This document shows positions 7,532-16,468 of a DNA stretch of 64,000 bases, piece by piece; position 1 is the stretch's first letter; each line of letters starts with the position of its first letter. The position numbers and the translations under genes are program-made. The DNA is taken from NCBI RefSeq assembly GCF_002577195.1, contig NZ_NULG01000007.1:124001-188000 (forward strand), read 5' to 3'. Below the pieces are notes generated by a model. That model did no database searches. It saw nothing but the letters and a program-made list of their open reading frames with translations, and was not told where the DNA came from. Origin of the DNA: Bacillus sp. AFS041924 (GTDB lineage: Bacteria; Bacillota; Bacilli; Bacillales; Bacillaceae_G).

Positions 7532-9271
7532 TTATTTAACACCAACAGCATCATATGCATCCATTACTGCTTTTGTTTGTGTTGATGGTAGACCAGTAGT
7601 TTTGCTATCTGGATATAGATCACGAGCAGCTTGGATTGCAGCTTCACGCATTTCTTTAAATCCAGAAGAAGGTGTTAAATACATTGTTAATGCGCGGTAG
7701 TAAATTCTCTCCGCTACTGTACGTTGCAATTTAGCTACTGTTATGCCATTATGTGTGCCACCCTCAGCGATTAAGTATGCAGCTTTATTGTTGATACTAC
7801 TGTTGATGTGCACGCCACCTTTGTCTTCTGCCCCCAAATAACGATCATCATAATGATCAGGGTATTTATTATCCTTTAATCCATAAATCGGATTAAGTGA
7901 CTTAGTTTTTGGATTGCTTAATGAACGAAGTCCGCCATCTCCATCTTTTGTAGGAGTGTAGATATCTTCACCCATTTCCCAATCAGATGGAACTGTTGCA
8001 CCTGCAGCATTCATTTCGGCCAATGCCCCAAAGATATCTGCCAATGATTCATTAATTGCACCAGACTCTCCTTGGTAAGTTAGGTTTGCTGTTTTTTCGA
8101 TTACACCGTGTGTCATTTCGTGACCTGTAACGTCCAAACCGCCAGCTAATGAACCAAGAATAATTCCATCACCATCTCCGTATAGCATTTGTTTTCCGTT
8201 CCAAGCTGCATTATTCCATTTTGAACCAATATGTACCGTACTGATTAACGGCATACCTTTACCATCTAAACTGTTACGCTTGTGTATTGATTGGTAGTAC
8301 TTATTTACTTTATCAGAGTTCATATGCGCTGATACTCCAGCAGGATCATAGAAGAAATTAGTTGAATTTTTTGTTTCTATTTCAAATCCTGTAAATCCAA
8401 ATAATGCTGAAAGAAGGATAAACGGTGTTTCCCCCATACGATGAGCATCGAAAGTTGCAAGTGGCACGATATTTGGTGAAGTAGTAGTACCACCAGCAAT
8501 TGATCCTCCATATAAATAACTTGTACCAGTTGTAGTGTCTTTTCCTACAGGGAATGTCTGCATTTTACCAAATACATCTAAACCTCTTCCAACCGCAACA
8601 GTAAGTTTTGCTGGATCCGCTAAACTGTCAATTGCATTGAAGCTATCGATTATTTCTCCATTTGTTGCATCAACAAAATAGTGGAAATATCCAGGTGCAG
8701 GTACAGAAGTTGAAGCCTTAACTAAATATGTTAAATAATACTTTCCATTATGTGGATAAATTGTTAAATCAGTTTCTATTCCATCATAATTAGTAACAGT
8801 TCCAATTTTGGACTCAATGCTCTCTTTAGCAGTTGTTTCTGCATCTTCCTTAGAAATATCCGCTTCAGTTGGAATAATTGTACGTGCTAATTTTTGAGTT
8901 ACATTTCCAAATGATGCATATACATTGTTATTTGCGTCTATTGCTACGGCTTGTCCTGAACCATAGATTGGAATTCCTTTATATTGTTCAACCGTTCTTA
9001 CATGGTAAGTATTTGTCGTGCTATCAGCTTGTTCACTTACAATTTTAAACTGTTCCCAAGTAGATCCCGTTCTAGCAAGATCAGTTACTTTAGAGTTAAG
9101 GTATGCTTTTACAACTTCTTCCTTACTTAAAGCTTGATCAACCGTTGCTGCACTTGCTTTTACATTTACAAATGAAGGTAAAGTAGTTAGTCCGCCTCCA
9201 AATGCTACAGTTAATGCCATTATTGCTGGAATTGCTTTGCTTCCCATTTTTTTCTCTTTTTTCATTTTCAA
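7532..9271 (-). CDS. npr: Secreted M4 neutral metalloprotease (bacillolysin)
   Basis: A thermolysin-family zinc protease. A positively charged start and hydrophobic segment give a Sec signal peptide cleaved near KASA. The FTP/PepSY propeptide runs to about residue 225. The mature enzyme carries HEMTH (about residues 387-391) with third ligand Glu in NESLAD (about 411) and the catalytic His region GGVHINSSINNKAAYL near 495. The sequence upstream offers GTG 9280, TTG 9271 and ATG 9265; TTG 9271 lies 8 bases after the AAGGGGTG site, while GTG 9280 would overlap it, so TTG is preferred. The enzyme would degrade extracellular protein, probably in stationary phase under the adjacent NprR-like regulator. 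All zinc and catalytic residues are present. Confidence 0.93.
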   Translation of the reverse strand: MKMKKEKKMGSKAIPAIMALTVAFGGGLTTLPSFVNVKASAATVDQALSKEEVVKAYLNSKVTDLARTGSTWEQFKIVSEQADSTTNTYHVRTVEQYKGIPIYGSGQAVAIDANNNVYASFGNVTQKLARTIIPTEADISKEDAETTAKESIESKIGTVTNYDGIETDLTIYPHNGKYYLTYLVKASTSVPAPGYFHYFVDATNGEIIDSFNAIDSLADPAKLTVAVGRGLDVFGKMQTFPVGKDTTTGTSYLYGGSIAGGTTTSPNIVPLATFDAHRMGETPFILLSALFGFTGFEIETKNSTNFFYDPAGVSAHMNSDKVNKYYQSIHKRNSLDGKGMPLISTVHIGSKWNNAAWNGKQMLYGDGDGIILGSLAGGLDVTGHEMTHGVIEKTANLTYQGESGAINESLADIFGALAEMNAAGATVPSDWEMGEDIYTPTKDGDGGLRSLSNPKTKSLNPIYGLKDNKYPDHYDDRYLGAEDKGGVHINSSINNKAAYLIAEGGTHNGITVAKLQRTVAERIYYRALTMYLTPSSGFKEMREAAIQAARDLYPDSKTTGLPSTQTKAVMDAYDAVGVK

Positions 9272-9280
9272 AACATTCAC

Positions 9281-9494
9281 CCCTTATTTAATTTGTTTTG
9301 CGACTGCAATTTTCATTATTGAGAAAATTCCAAATTAAATCAATACGTCGAAGTCGGGTTCTTTTTTAGTTGTTTTTTCAAGTGTCTCCCTTATCAACGA
9401 CTAATTTCGACAATATACTACTAGTATTTAACCCGAAAATAACCCGGTTTCAATTTTCTGACAACTAAGTAATAATGAATTTCAACAGGGCTTT
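9281..9494. promoter_or_regulatory. Divergent control region between protease and biofilm-type operon
   Basis: This 214-bp space drives the protease leftward and the DUF4047-sipW-calY genes rightward. Visible elements are an inverted repeat ATACT-ACT-AGTAT at 9415-9427 and GTTCTTT at 9358-9364. The latter equals the 7-base SinR consensus GTTCTYT known from B. subtilis, but a single 7-mer may be chance. No clear sigma-A promoter is assigned. Confidence 0.4.
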
Positions 9495-9518
9495 TTGCAA
9501 AGGAGTGATAAACAAGCG

Positions 9519-10319
9519 ATGAAAAAAGTCTCGATAATAGTGAGTTTATGTTCGATTCAATTTTACTTAGCTATGCAAACAATTGGTCAAACAGAGGCTA
9601 CATTTTCTAGCCAGGCATCAACAGAACAAGTTGTTTCTGCAGCGATTGTATTTCCTAAAACAATCCAAACTCACTTAGTTGCTGCAAAGGTTCATTCATC
9701 AAAGGCCAACCAATTATATGAATCAATGATAAATACATCAGTTAATGGTGCTTCTGACTCTGAATTATCCGATTTACTTAACAACGTTCTTAATGAGGAA
9801 CAGGAATTGTATGAAGAACTAAAAAGTTTACATACAATTCAAGAGGAAATGAATTCCTATCAATCTCAAATTCAAGCACTTTCGAAAGCAGAACGTAGTA
9901 GCTATGAATATGTAAGTAGCAGCTACCAAGAAGTTAAACAATTGAGTTTACAAATTAATAAAACCATCAATCTACAAGAAATTAAAAAAATCAAATCTAG
10001 CATTCAAGAAAAAATCAAGGATCGTACAGAGAAAGTAGAAAAAAATAATGGACCTCAAAGTAATACTGACTCTGTAAAACACGATACTAACTCTAAATCA
10101 GTCCAAAATGAGACAGACTCTGTCATAAACAATACTGAATCCATTCAAAATGACACGGATTCTGTCAAAAACAATACTGAATCCGTTCAAAATGACTTGG
10201 ATTCTGTCAAAAACAATCCTAAATCCGTTCAAAATGACACGGACTCAGTTCAAAACAATGCTGATTCAGTCCAAAATGAGACTTCAGATAATTCTAACAA
10301 TAAAACTCAGAATGAATAG
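9519..10319 (+). CDS. DUF4047-like exported protein with C-terminal heptad repeats
   Basis: The 266-residue protein starts at the ATG 13 bases after AAAGGAG; a TTG 24 bases earlier overlaps the ribosome site and is rejected. Residues 1-30 form a short hydrophobic segment (KKVSIIVSLCSIQFYLAMQTIG) followed by TEATFSSQ, reminiscent of the camelysin-type processing region. A Glu/Lys/Gln-rich helical middle follows, then a tail of eight 7-residue repeats of the form N-N/D/E-T-D/E-S-V-K/Q. Proteins of this kind (DUF4047) precede sipW and calY in the B. cereus group, as here, with sipW starting 10 bp downstream. An accessory role in making the surface fibre is inferred. Family assignment is from memory of that gene order. 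Confidence 0.65.
   Translation: MKKVSIIVSLCSIQFYLAMQTIGQTEATFSSQASTEQVVSAAIVFPKTIQTHLVAAKVHSSKANQLYESMINTSVNGASDSELSDLLNNVLNEEQELYEELKSLHTIQEEMNSYQSQIQALSKAERSSYEYVSSSYQEVKQLSLQINKTINLQEIKKIKSSIQEKIKDRTEKVEKNNGPQSNTDSVKHDTNSKSVQNETDSVINNTESIQNDTDSVKNNTESVQNDLDSVKNNPKSVQNDTDSVQNNADSVQNETSDNSNNKTQNE
10107..10274 (+). repeat. Eight in-frame 21-bp coding repeats
   Basis: Consecutive 21-bp units encode N-x-x-x-S-V-x heptads, many pairing as near-identical 42-bp units (NNTESVQ plus NDTDSVK). Slippage here would change the protein in steps of seven residues without breaking the frame. Confidence 0.85.
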
Positions 10320-10329
10320 GTGATAACCC

Positions 10330-10878
10330 ATGTTAAAGAAAGTTCTATCAATTATAGGTAATATTTTAAAAAGTATCTTAGTAGTCATACTGTGCTTCTT
10401 AGCTTTTGTTGTCATTTCTTCTAGGTTCACGGGTGGTGAATCTACTATATTAGGCTATCAATTAAAAGCAGTGTTATCCGGTTCCATGGAGCCAACCTTT
10501 CATACTGGATCAATAATTGCAGTAAAACTAGGTGCAAATCCCTCATCTTATCATAAAGGAGACATTATTACCTTCCAAATGGACAATAAGCTAATTACTC
10601 ACAGAGTAGCAGCTGTTCATAATAAGAATGGTGAAATTTCATATAAAACTAAAGGTGATAATAATGATGCCCAGGACATTTGGACAGTTTATCCTCAGAA
10701 TATCATTGGAAAATATACTAATTTTTCAATTCCGTATGTTGGATATGCACTAAATTTTGTAAGTTCAAAAGCTGGTTCTGCATTATTATTAATCGTTCCA
10801 GGCGTACTTTTAACACTATTTGCAGTACGTAATTTATTCCAATTAAAAAAAGAATTTGAGCAAAAAACAGCAAATTAA
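10330..10878 (+). CDS. sipW: Type I signal peptidase, SipW/ER type
   Basis: The 182-residue membrane protease has an N-terminal anchor (about residues 8-31), catalytic Ser52 in LSGSMEPT, and His91 (ITHRV) where bacterial-type enzymes have Lys. That substitution defines the ER-type (S26B) SipW class. A further conserved block GDNND lies near 114, and a C-terminal membrane segment spans about 139-167. SipW processes TasA/CalY-family fibre proteins in B. subtilis and the B. cereus group, and a camelysin-like gene follows 67 bp downstream. The gene starts 10 bp after the DUF4047-like gene, indicating one transcript. Confidence 0.92.
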   Translation: MLKKVLSIIGNILKSILVVILCFLAFVVISSRFTGGESTILGYQLKAVLSGSMEPTFHTGSIIAVKLGANPSSYHKGDIITFQMDNKLITHRVAAVHNKNGEISYKTKGDNNDAQDIWTVYPQNIIGKYTNFSIPYVGYALNFVSSKAGSALLLIVPGVLLTLFAVRNLFQLKKEFEQKTAN

Positions 10879-10890
10879 TTTAGATTAGAT

Positions 10891-10914
10891 CTCTTAAGAA
10901 TACAAGCTTAAGAG
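10891..10914 (+). promoter_or_regulatory. Intercistronic stem-loop between sipW and calY
   Basis: CTCTTAA and TTAAGAG form a 7-bp stem with a 10-nt loop followed by TTTAAT. It may be a partial terminator or processing site that raises camelysin mRNA relative to sipW. Confidence 0.5.
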
Positions 10915-10945
10915 TTTAATAAATAAACCTTAAGGGGGAAAAGAA

Positions 10946-11560
10946 ATGAGTTTTACTAAACGTATAGGTCAAGTTGTTATGAGTGGGGCAATGGGGTTAT
11001 CATTAATTGGTGGAGGTACTTTTGCATATTTTAGTGATACAGTTAACACTGAAAATACATTTGCAGCAGGTACATTAGATTTAAATATGAATCCAAAAAC
11101 TGTTGTAAACATTAGTAATCTAAAACCTGGTGATGAGATTTACCGTGAGTTTACACTAGAAAACAATGGAACTTTAGATATTAATAAAGTTTTATTAGAT
11201 ACAAATTACACAGTCGAAGATGCAAAAGATGATAATATAAATGATTTTGCTAAGCAAATTAAAGTAACGCTTATGTACAACACTAGTAGTGCTACAAATC
11301 AAATCGTTGAAACAACTTTATATGAATTACATACTCAAAAACCTGATTTAACAACGATCTTCAACTTTGTTGGTAGTACAAAAGATCCTGATGGCATCGC
11401 AGCAGGTCAAAAAGAAAAGATTTTCGTATTATTTGAGTTCGTTGATAATGGACAAGACCAAAATGAATTCCAAGGCGACAAACTTAAAATTGACTGGACA
11501 TTCAATGCTCAAACTGGCGGAAGCACTTACCACGACGATACTGATCCTAACAGTAACTAA
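10946..11560 (+). CDS. calY: Camelysin/TasA-family surface protein (M73)
   Basis: The 204-residue protein has a signal peptide (MSFTKRIGQVVMSGAMGLSLIGGGTFA) followed by the hallmark YFSDT, the site region handled by SipW, then the conserved NTFAAGTLDLNMNP and NLKPGDEIYREFTLENNG that define the TasA/CalY (peptidase M73) fold. Family members form the amyloid-like fibres of the biofilm matrix; camelysin was also described as a surface metalloprotease. The ATG has an excellent AAGGGGGA site. The gene ends the DUF4047-sipW-calY unit and is followed by a strong terminator. Only one calY paralogue is present in the window. Confidence 0.92.
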   Translation: MSFTKRIGQVVMSGAMGLSLIGGGTFAYFSDTVNTENTFAAGTLDLNMNPKTVVNISNLKPGDEIYREFTLENNGTLDINKVLLDTNYTVEDAKDDNINDFAKQIKVTLMYNTSSATNQIVETTLYELHTQKPDLTTIFNFVGSTKDPDGIAAGQKEKIFVLFEFVDNGQDQNEFQGDKLKIDWTFNAQTGGSTYHDDTDPNSN

Positions 11561-11569
11561 TCAATGACA

Positions 11570-11603
11570 AAACCACCTATTTTTAATTAGGTGGTTCTTT
11601 TTT
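11570..11603 (+). terminator. Terminator of the calY operon
   Basis: AACCACCT / AGGTGGTT form an 8-bp stem with a 10-nt loop followed by CTTTTTT. Confidence 0.9.
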
Positions 11604-11606
11604 CTA

Positions 11607-12717
11607 TTAAACTTCCGGCCATTTTTGCTTACGAAGTTTTTCAATTAAGTCATTGCCTACATTTAAATTCTCTTTCACTAACTCATGTGGAGTTAGTGCC
11701 ATCCATTGATTTAATGATACATCTTGGAATCGACTACTCTTAAATATTTCAAGAAACCAGAGGCTAGTCTCTCCTATATTTTCTATATAGTGTCCGAATG
11801 CAAATGGTACGTATCCTACATCCCCCGCTCTATAGTTGAATGTTCGTGCATTTCCACTCCCTCCGAATACTGTCATCCTACCTGTACCGGTTAGGTAGTA
11901 TTGCCATTCATCATTATTTGGGTGCCAATGCATTTCTCTCATTCCACCTGGTTTTATTTCTACTAAAGCAGCAGCGACTGTTTTCGAAATTGGAAAATTA
12001 GTCGAGTCAACAATCCGGACTGTCCCACCAGGCGTTACGATTGGCTTTTGTGCCAATAATTTATATGCAAAACTGTTTGGCACACTTCCATATGGATCAT
12101 CCACTTTCTGACTTCCAAGCGATTCTGGCACTTTTTCTTGAAAAATGTATAGCTGTTTTGTAGGTATATTTCTGAAGATGTTTTGCACTATTCCAAAATT
12201 TTTGGCTAAGACTTCCTTAGGAGTGTGCGCAAACCAATCTGAAATCGATATAGTGTTTAAATCCGAAAATTTTCCATCATCAAAAACTAGTAGAAACTCA
12301 CATCCCTCCTCAAGTCCTTGAATTGAATGTGGAATGCCTGGTGGAAAATACCAAATATCTCCCTCTTCTACATCTGCAATAAAATTACGCCCATCTTGGT
12401 CTACTGCAGTAATTCTAGCTTTACCTAAAATCATATATGCCCATTCTGCTTGTTGATGCCAATGTAATTCTCTAACTCCACCTGGAGTTAACCTCATATT
12501 TACGCCAGCAATTGTCGTAGAAATTGGAAGTTCTCTTACAGTAATTTCCCTTTGGAATCATCCCTGCATCAGTAACTGGAGGAACTAACATATCCGGATT
12601 TTCCATATCTCGCATAATATCGCATGGCCCATTATCTGTAGCTCCTGCGCCATCTGGCCTTATTGGTTGTGGAATGCGACTATTTAAACCCCTTTTTTGT
12701 TTGATATTCTCATCCAT
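11607..12717 (-). pseudogene. Oxalate decarboxylase-like bicupin, broken by deletion and frameshift
   Basis: Two minus-strand frames cover one gene. Positions 12717 to about 12555 encode a typical OxdC/OxdD start ([11 protein letters not shown]...[20 protein letters not shown]). From about 12554 the homology continues in another frame as [13 protein letters not shown], then both cupin domains run to 11607. Compared with OxdC as I remember it, roughly 18-20 residues before REVTVRELP are missing, so the lesion is a deletion that also shifted the frame. The Mn-binding set of both cupins ([20 protein letters not shown]) is intact in the long fragment. The active-site lid, SENST in OxdC, reads SDLNT here, so activity was perhaps already altered. 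Internal initiation at ATG 12497 would give a 296-residue remnant without the N-terminal strands. Confidence 0.8.
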
Positions 12718-12791
12718 GACATTCTCCTTTCAGATCTACTCGTACCAAATATATGTTTTATCTACTTTTACTATGCAGTATTAAAATGAGG

Positions 12792-12824
12792 CAAAAAAAG
12801 AAGCTGTATTAAACAACTTCTTAA
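12792..12824 (-). terminator. Terminator of the P-loop kinase-like gene
   Basis: On the minus strand AAGAAGTTG pairs with CAGCTTCTT (one wobble) over 7 nt and is followed by TTTTTT. Confidence 0.75.
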
Positions 12825-12887
12825 GGAAGAATCTATTCTAGTTTTTTAATTCCTCTACACTCCTTACAATGTCTTTCAGATTACTAC

Positions 12888-13448
12888 CTATAAATCAAAC
12901 CTCTCCTTTATCAAAGTCGCTACCTCTTCTGCACTCAAATTTGTATTATTAATTTTTATATAATTTTCCTTCTTAATTTCGTCTTCTATAGAATTTAATC
13001 TGTATTTCTCCATCGTCTTAATCAAATTGTTCTCAGACCATTCAATATCTCTTTTTGTTGGCTTATGCTCTAATCTGTGTGGAGTTTTATTTCGGGCAAG
13101 TCTTTCATCTAATTCCGCCTCTAGTTCGACAAAATAGGTTGTTGCACCTCTTGACTCAAATATGTTACAAACTTCCTCAACATAATCCCAGTCGGATTTT
13201 AAATCGAGAGCCCAAACATATGTAAAAATAATTCCATATAAGTTACTTTTGGATACCTCTTCAAAAATTTCATTTCGGAATAAGTTGACAAGTCGACTGC
13301 CTTCTTTTGTCCCATAATCAAAAAACTTGCTAACTAAATCGATTGTCATATGATTATGAAACAATTTTAAGTCTGTTATTTTTTCTAATTCATGTCCGAC
13401 AGTCATTTTCCCTACTGCTTGAGGCCCAAATAATAATATAAACTTCAT
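12888..13448 (-). CDS. Small P-loop NTPase, shikimate kinase-like fold
   Basis: The 186-residue cytosolic protein has Walker A GPQAVGKMT at residues 8-16, then LKLFHNHMTIDLV, a substrate-side segment seen in a family of uncharacterised AAA/kinase-like proteins of Firmicutes. A later Arg-rich lid (ERLARNKTPHRLEHKPTKRD) is like those of nucleoside or small-molecule kinases. The ATG follows AAGGGGAAG by 4 bases. It stands alone between the broken oxd gene and mntH, with its own terminator. The phosphate acceptor is unknown. Assignment rests on the P-loop and lid only. Confidence 0.7.
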   Translation of the reverse strand: MKFILLFGPQAVGKMTVGHELEKITDLKLFHNHMTIDLVSKFFDYGTKEGSRLVNLFRNEIFEEVSKSNLYGIIFTYVWALDLKSDWDYVEEVCNIFESRGATTYFVELEAELDERLARNKTPHRLEHKPTKRDIEWSENNLIKTMEKYRLNSIEDEIKKENYIKINNTNLSAEEVATLIKERFDL

Positions 13449-13664
13449 TTAACTTCCCCTTTATATAACTGAATTTTTTGACTAGTATATCACAATTATA
13501 ACGACTTACCTTCTCCTATAATTTCAAAATTGTATAGAAAATAGTAAAAAAGCAGAAACCAAAGAAAACCCTATTAATCAACGTTTATCAACTATTTACT
13601 GAAAATTAACGAAGTTATAAAAAATTTTTTATTACATTTAAGAACTATTGTGTTAAAATCAGCA

Positions 13665-13692
13665 TATAATTTAAAAACTTTCCCTAGGGAAA
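13665..13692 (+). promoter_or_regulatory. -10 element and MntR-like operator of mntH
   Basis: TATAAT at 13665-13670 is followed 8 bp later by the perfect 14-bp palindrome TTTCCCTAGGGAAA (13679-13692). The B. subtilis MntR site at mntH (TTTGCCTTAAGGAAA) has the same length and symmetry. The operator would overlap the transcription start, which fits manganese-dependent repression. No good -35 is visible. Confidence 0.7.
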
Positions 13693-13731
13693 AACTATTT
13701 GATGTGTACAATAAAACAGGTGGTGGGAAAC

Positions 13732-15084
13732 ATGTCACAAGAATCACAAGAAAAAGTCATATATGACGAAGCCGGCTGGAGACAACAACAAACACAACCT
13801 AGTTTGCAAGAAGTTCATCGATCATTACCTGTTCCAAAGAAAGCTAGTAATTTTCGTAAGTTTCTTGCATTTGCAGGACCAGGTTATTTAGTTGCAGTTG
13901 GATATATGGACCCAGGAAACTGGGCAACATCAATAGCAGGTGGATCTGCTTTTAATTACAATTTATTATCTGTTATTTTAATATCAAATCTAATGGCTAT
14001 CATTCTACAATCTTTGGCTGCTAAATTAGGTATTGTTACTGGTAGAGATTTAGCTCAAGCATGTCGAGACCACTTTAGTAAACCTGTATCTTTTATACTT
14101 TGGTTACTTTGTGAAGCTGCAATTGCCGCGTGTGACTTAGCTGAATTAATAGGGTCAGCTATCGCTTTAAATCTATTATTTGGTATTCCGTTATTTTATG
14201 GAATTTGTTTGACGACTTTAGATATATTTATTGTTTTACTTTTACAAAACAAAGGATTTAGATATATCGAAGCATTTGTTATTTCTTTAATTATTTTAAT
14301 TACAGGTAGTTTCGTTTTTGAATTGATTATGTCTCAACCTGATATAAAAGCTGTATTTGGAGGATTTATTCCAAGTTCTCAAGTTATAACAGATCCAAAA
14401 ATGCTTTATATTTCTTTAGGAATTTTAGGGGCAACTGTTATGCCACATAATTTATATCTGCACTCTTCAATTGTGCAGACAAGAAAATTTGACGTTTCTG
14501 ATACTGGTAAGAAAGAAGCGATTAAATTTGCTACGATCGATTCAACTGTTGCTTTAATGATTGCATTATTCGTTAACGCAGCAATCTTAATTTTAGCTGC
14601 GTCTACTTTCTACCAAAGTGGTCACACGAATGTCGCATCGATTGAAGATGCATTCCAATTACTTACACCGTTGTTAGGAACAACTTTAGCAAGTACATTT
14701 TTTGGATTGGCTTTATTAGCATCAGGTCAAAACTCTACTTTAACAGGTACACTTGCTGGCCAAATCGTCATGGAAGGCTTTTTAAATATTAAACTAAGAC
14801 CATGGCTTAGAAGACTGATTACTCGACTAATTGCCGTTACACCAGCATTAATCGTAACTTACTTTTACGGTGCAAAAGGAACTGCAGATTTATTAATACT
14901 AAGCCAAGTAATATTGTCTTTACAGTTATCTTTCGCCGTTATTCCACTAGTCATGTTCACAAGTGACCCTAAGAAAATGGGCAAATTTGCTAATAAAACA
15001 TGGCTAAAATCAGTAGCTTGGACGATTGCTTCTGTCATTGCAGTCTTAAATGCATATTTACTTTGGGCAACATTCTTCAAGTAA
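13732..15084 (+). CDS. mntH: NRAMP divalent metal:proton symporter MntH
   Basis: The 450-residue membrane protein has eleven predicted helices. Both NRAMP metal-binding signatures are present: [14 protein letters not shown] (Asp and Asn ligands, helix 1) and the helix-6 motif [13 protein letters not shown]. It imports Mn2+ (and Fe2+) with protons. A frame extension to 13699 exists, but the AGGTGGTGGG site directly precedes ATG 13732, giving [16 protein letters not shown], so that start is chosen. The MntR-like palindrome upstream supports manganese control. Monocistronic, with a strong terminator. Confidence 0.95.
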   Translation: MSQESQEKVIYDEAGWRQQQTQPSLQEVHRSLPVPKKASNFRKFLAFAGPGYLVAVGYMDPGNWATSIAGGSAFNYNLLSVILISNLMAIILQSLAAKLGIVTGRDLAQACRDHFSKPVSFILWLLCEAAIAACDLAELIGSAIALNLLFGIPLFYGICLTTLDIFIVLLLQNKGFRYIEAFVISLIILITGSFVFELIMSQPDIKAVFGGFIPSSQVITDPKMLYISLGILGATVMPHNLYLHSSIVQTRKFDVSDTGKKEAIKFATIDSTVALMIALFVNAAILILAASTFYQSGHTNVASIEDAFQLLTPLLGTTLASTFFGLALLASGQNSTLTGTLAGQIVMEGFLNIKLRPWLRRLITRLIAVTPALIVTYFYGAKGTADLLILSQVILSLQLSFAVIPLVMFTSDPKKMGKFANKTWLKSVAWTIASVIAVLNAYLLWATFFK

Positions 15085-15089
15085 AAAAT

Positions 15090-15136
15090 AAAAAGATTGA
15101 ACAGATGTTTGAATGACATTTGTTCAATCTTTTTTT
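15090..15136 (+). terminator. Terminator of mntH
   Basis: AAGATTGAACA pairs with TGTTCAATCTT around a loop that itself can form ATGT/ACAT, followed by seven T. Confidence 0.9.
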
Positions 15137-15243
15137 CTCTTATAATGAAATTTTGCAAATAGAAATTCTATCCATTTTGACAGTGGTAAGAATCCCTCAT
15201 AGAGGGTTTTCAATGGATCTTCCAATAAGTACATTTTTATTAA

Positions 15244-16131
15244 CTAAGCTTCTTTATAAAATTTATCAATGATTGAAATTTGCTCATTCGTATTTAATGC
15301 AGGTGCATGACCAACTTTAGGTATGGTTTCCATTTGAAACTTCTGAGTATCCTTCATTTTTAATGCTACATCAAGCGGCAATACATCTGAAACTTCTCCT
15401 CGGATGAGCATAATCTTGGACTGAATAGCCTCCCAGTAACTCCATAAAGTTAGATCTTCTGTATGCTGAAATTGCAATGCAATTTTAGGATCATAATCAG
15501 GACTAATTCCACCCTCATCTCTTCTACGGTAAGAATTTCGCGTAAAATCATTCCATTCTTCTTCACTTGTAACACCAAATGATTGATAAATTAACTTATA
15601 GTAATTCTTCAATTCTGTAACTGTTTTAAATTGAGGAGGTGTACCTACATAGGTAATAATTCTCTTAATTCCTTCAATATCTTGTGGTTGGTTTTCTGAA
15701 GCACCTGCTCCAATATCATTTAAAACTAAATGAGTAATACGATTTTTGTGTTCCGGTGTTCCAGCAAGTCGCATTCCTATTGCTCCGCCCATTGAAGTCC
15801 CTACCCAACGAACTTGTTCGATTTCTAATCGATCTAATAAACCAATTGCAATATTTACATAGTTTTCAAAACAGTAATCCTGCTCCGGAGAAGTACTCCA
15901 CTGACTTAATCCACGTCCGATCGTATCAGGGCAAATTACATGATACTCACCAGCTAAATGACGAGCTAAAATATCAAAATCCCTACCATTTCTAGTTAAA
16001 CCATGCCAACACACAACAGTTGGATTTTTTCTATCACCCCACTCCGTAAAATGAAGCTCCATTCCATTAATCGATTCAAACCGAGACTTTGGATACAAAA
16101 TATTAATCACTCCATTCATTTTAGTGTCCAC
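15244..16131 (-). CDS. Alpha/beta-hydrolase
   Basis: The 295-residue single-domain hydrolase has the oxyanion region CWHGLTRNGRDF, the nucleophile elbow VGTSMGG (Ser in GxSxG), a lid region in the middle, an Asp in RGEVSDVLP and the catalytic His in VGHAPAL near the C-terminus. All triad members appear present. The pattern resembles carboxylesterases or epoxide/haloalkane-type hydrolases, and the substrate cannot be told. The outermost start is GTG 16131 without a clear ribosome site; ATG 16119 or a TTG after GGAGTGAT are alternatives. No operon partner. Confidence 0.85.
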   Translation of the reverse strand: MDTKMNGVINILYPKSRFESINGMELHFTEWGDRKNPTVVCWHGLTRNGRDFDILARHLAGEYHVICPDTIGRGLSQWSTSPEQDYCFENYVNIAIGLLDRLEIEQVRWVGTSMGGAIGMRLAGTPEHKNRITHLVLNDIGAGASENQPQDIEGIKRIITYVGTPPQFKTVTELKNYYKLIYQSFGVTSEEEWNDFTRNSYRRRDEGGISPDYDPKIALQFQHTEDLTLWSYWEAIQSKIMLIRGEVSDVLPLDVALKMKDTQKFQMETIPKVGHAPALNTNEQISIIDKFYKEA

Positions 16132-16468
16132 TTTATTTAATATTCGATTTTTTTAAAATTATCCCTATAAAAAGGACAAGCAAACGGAGGATTTTTACAT
16201 CTTTAAGACTATTATCATTTAAATAATAATAACGAGAGGTACATCACAATCATGAATACATCAGGTATTCTTTTAGTTTGTTTAAGATCATTAAATTACT
16301 CCTTACTTATAAAACATCAATAGAATAATAAACCAGGAAAAACTTATTTCTATATAATTGGTCGCAAAGTTCAGCTTACGATTATATGAAGTAGCTGGGA
16401 AAAAGAAAACTTCTATAAAATTTGAAATGCCCTAAAAAAGAATTTCTTTTAGGGCATTTCCGTTTGAA
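16132..16468. other. Intergenic region
   Basis: Apart from the terminator at 16424-16461 I see only AT-rich sequence and a small inverted repeat GAATAC-ATCA-GGTATTC near 16253-16270 of unknown meaning. Confidence 0.4.
16424..16461 (-). terminator. Terminator of the sigma-54 activator gene
   Basis: GAAATGCCCTAAAA pairs with TTTTAGGGCATTTC around a 10-nt loop. It lies just after the activator's stop codon. Confidence 0.85.

Noticed and set aside
15194..15206. CCCTC-ATA-GAGGG hairpin as terminator of the alpha/beta-hydrolase gene
   Set aside because: The stem is only 5 bp and the T-run follows on the wrong strand for that gene.
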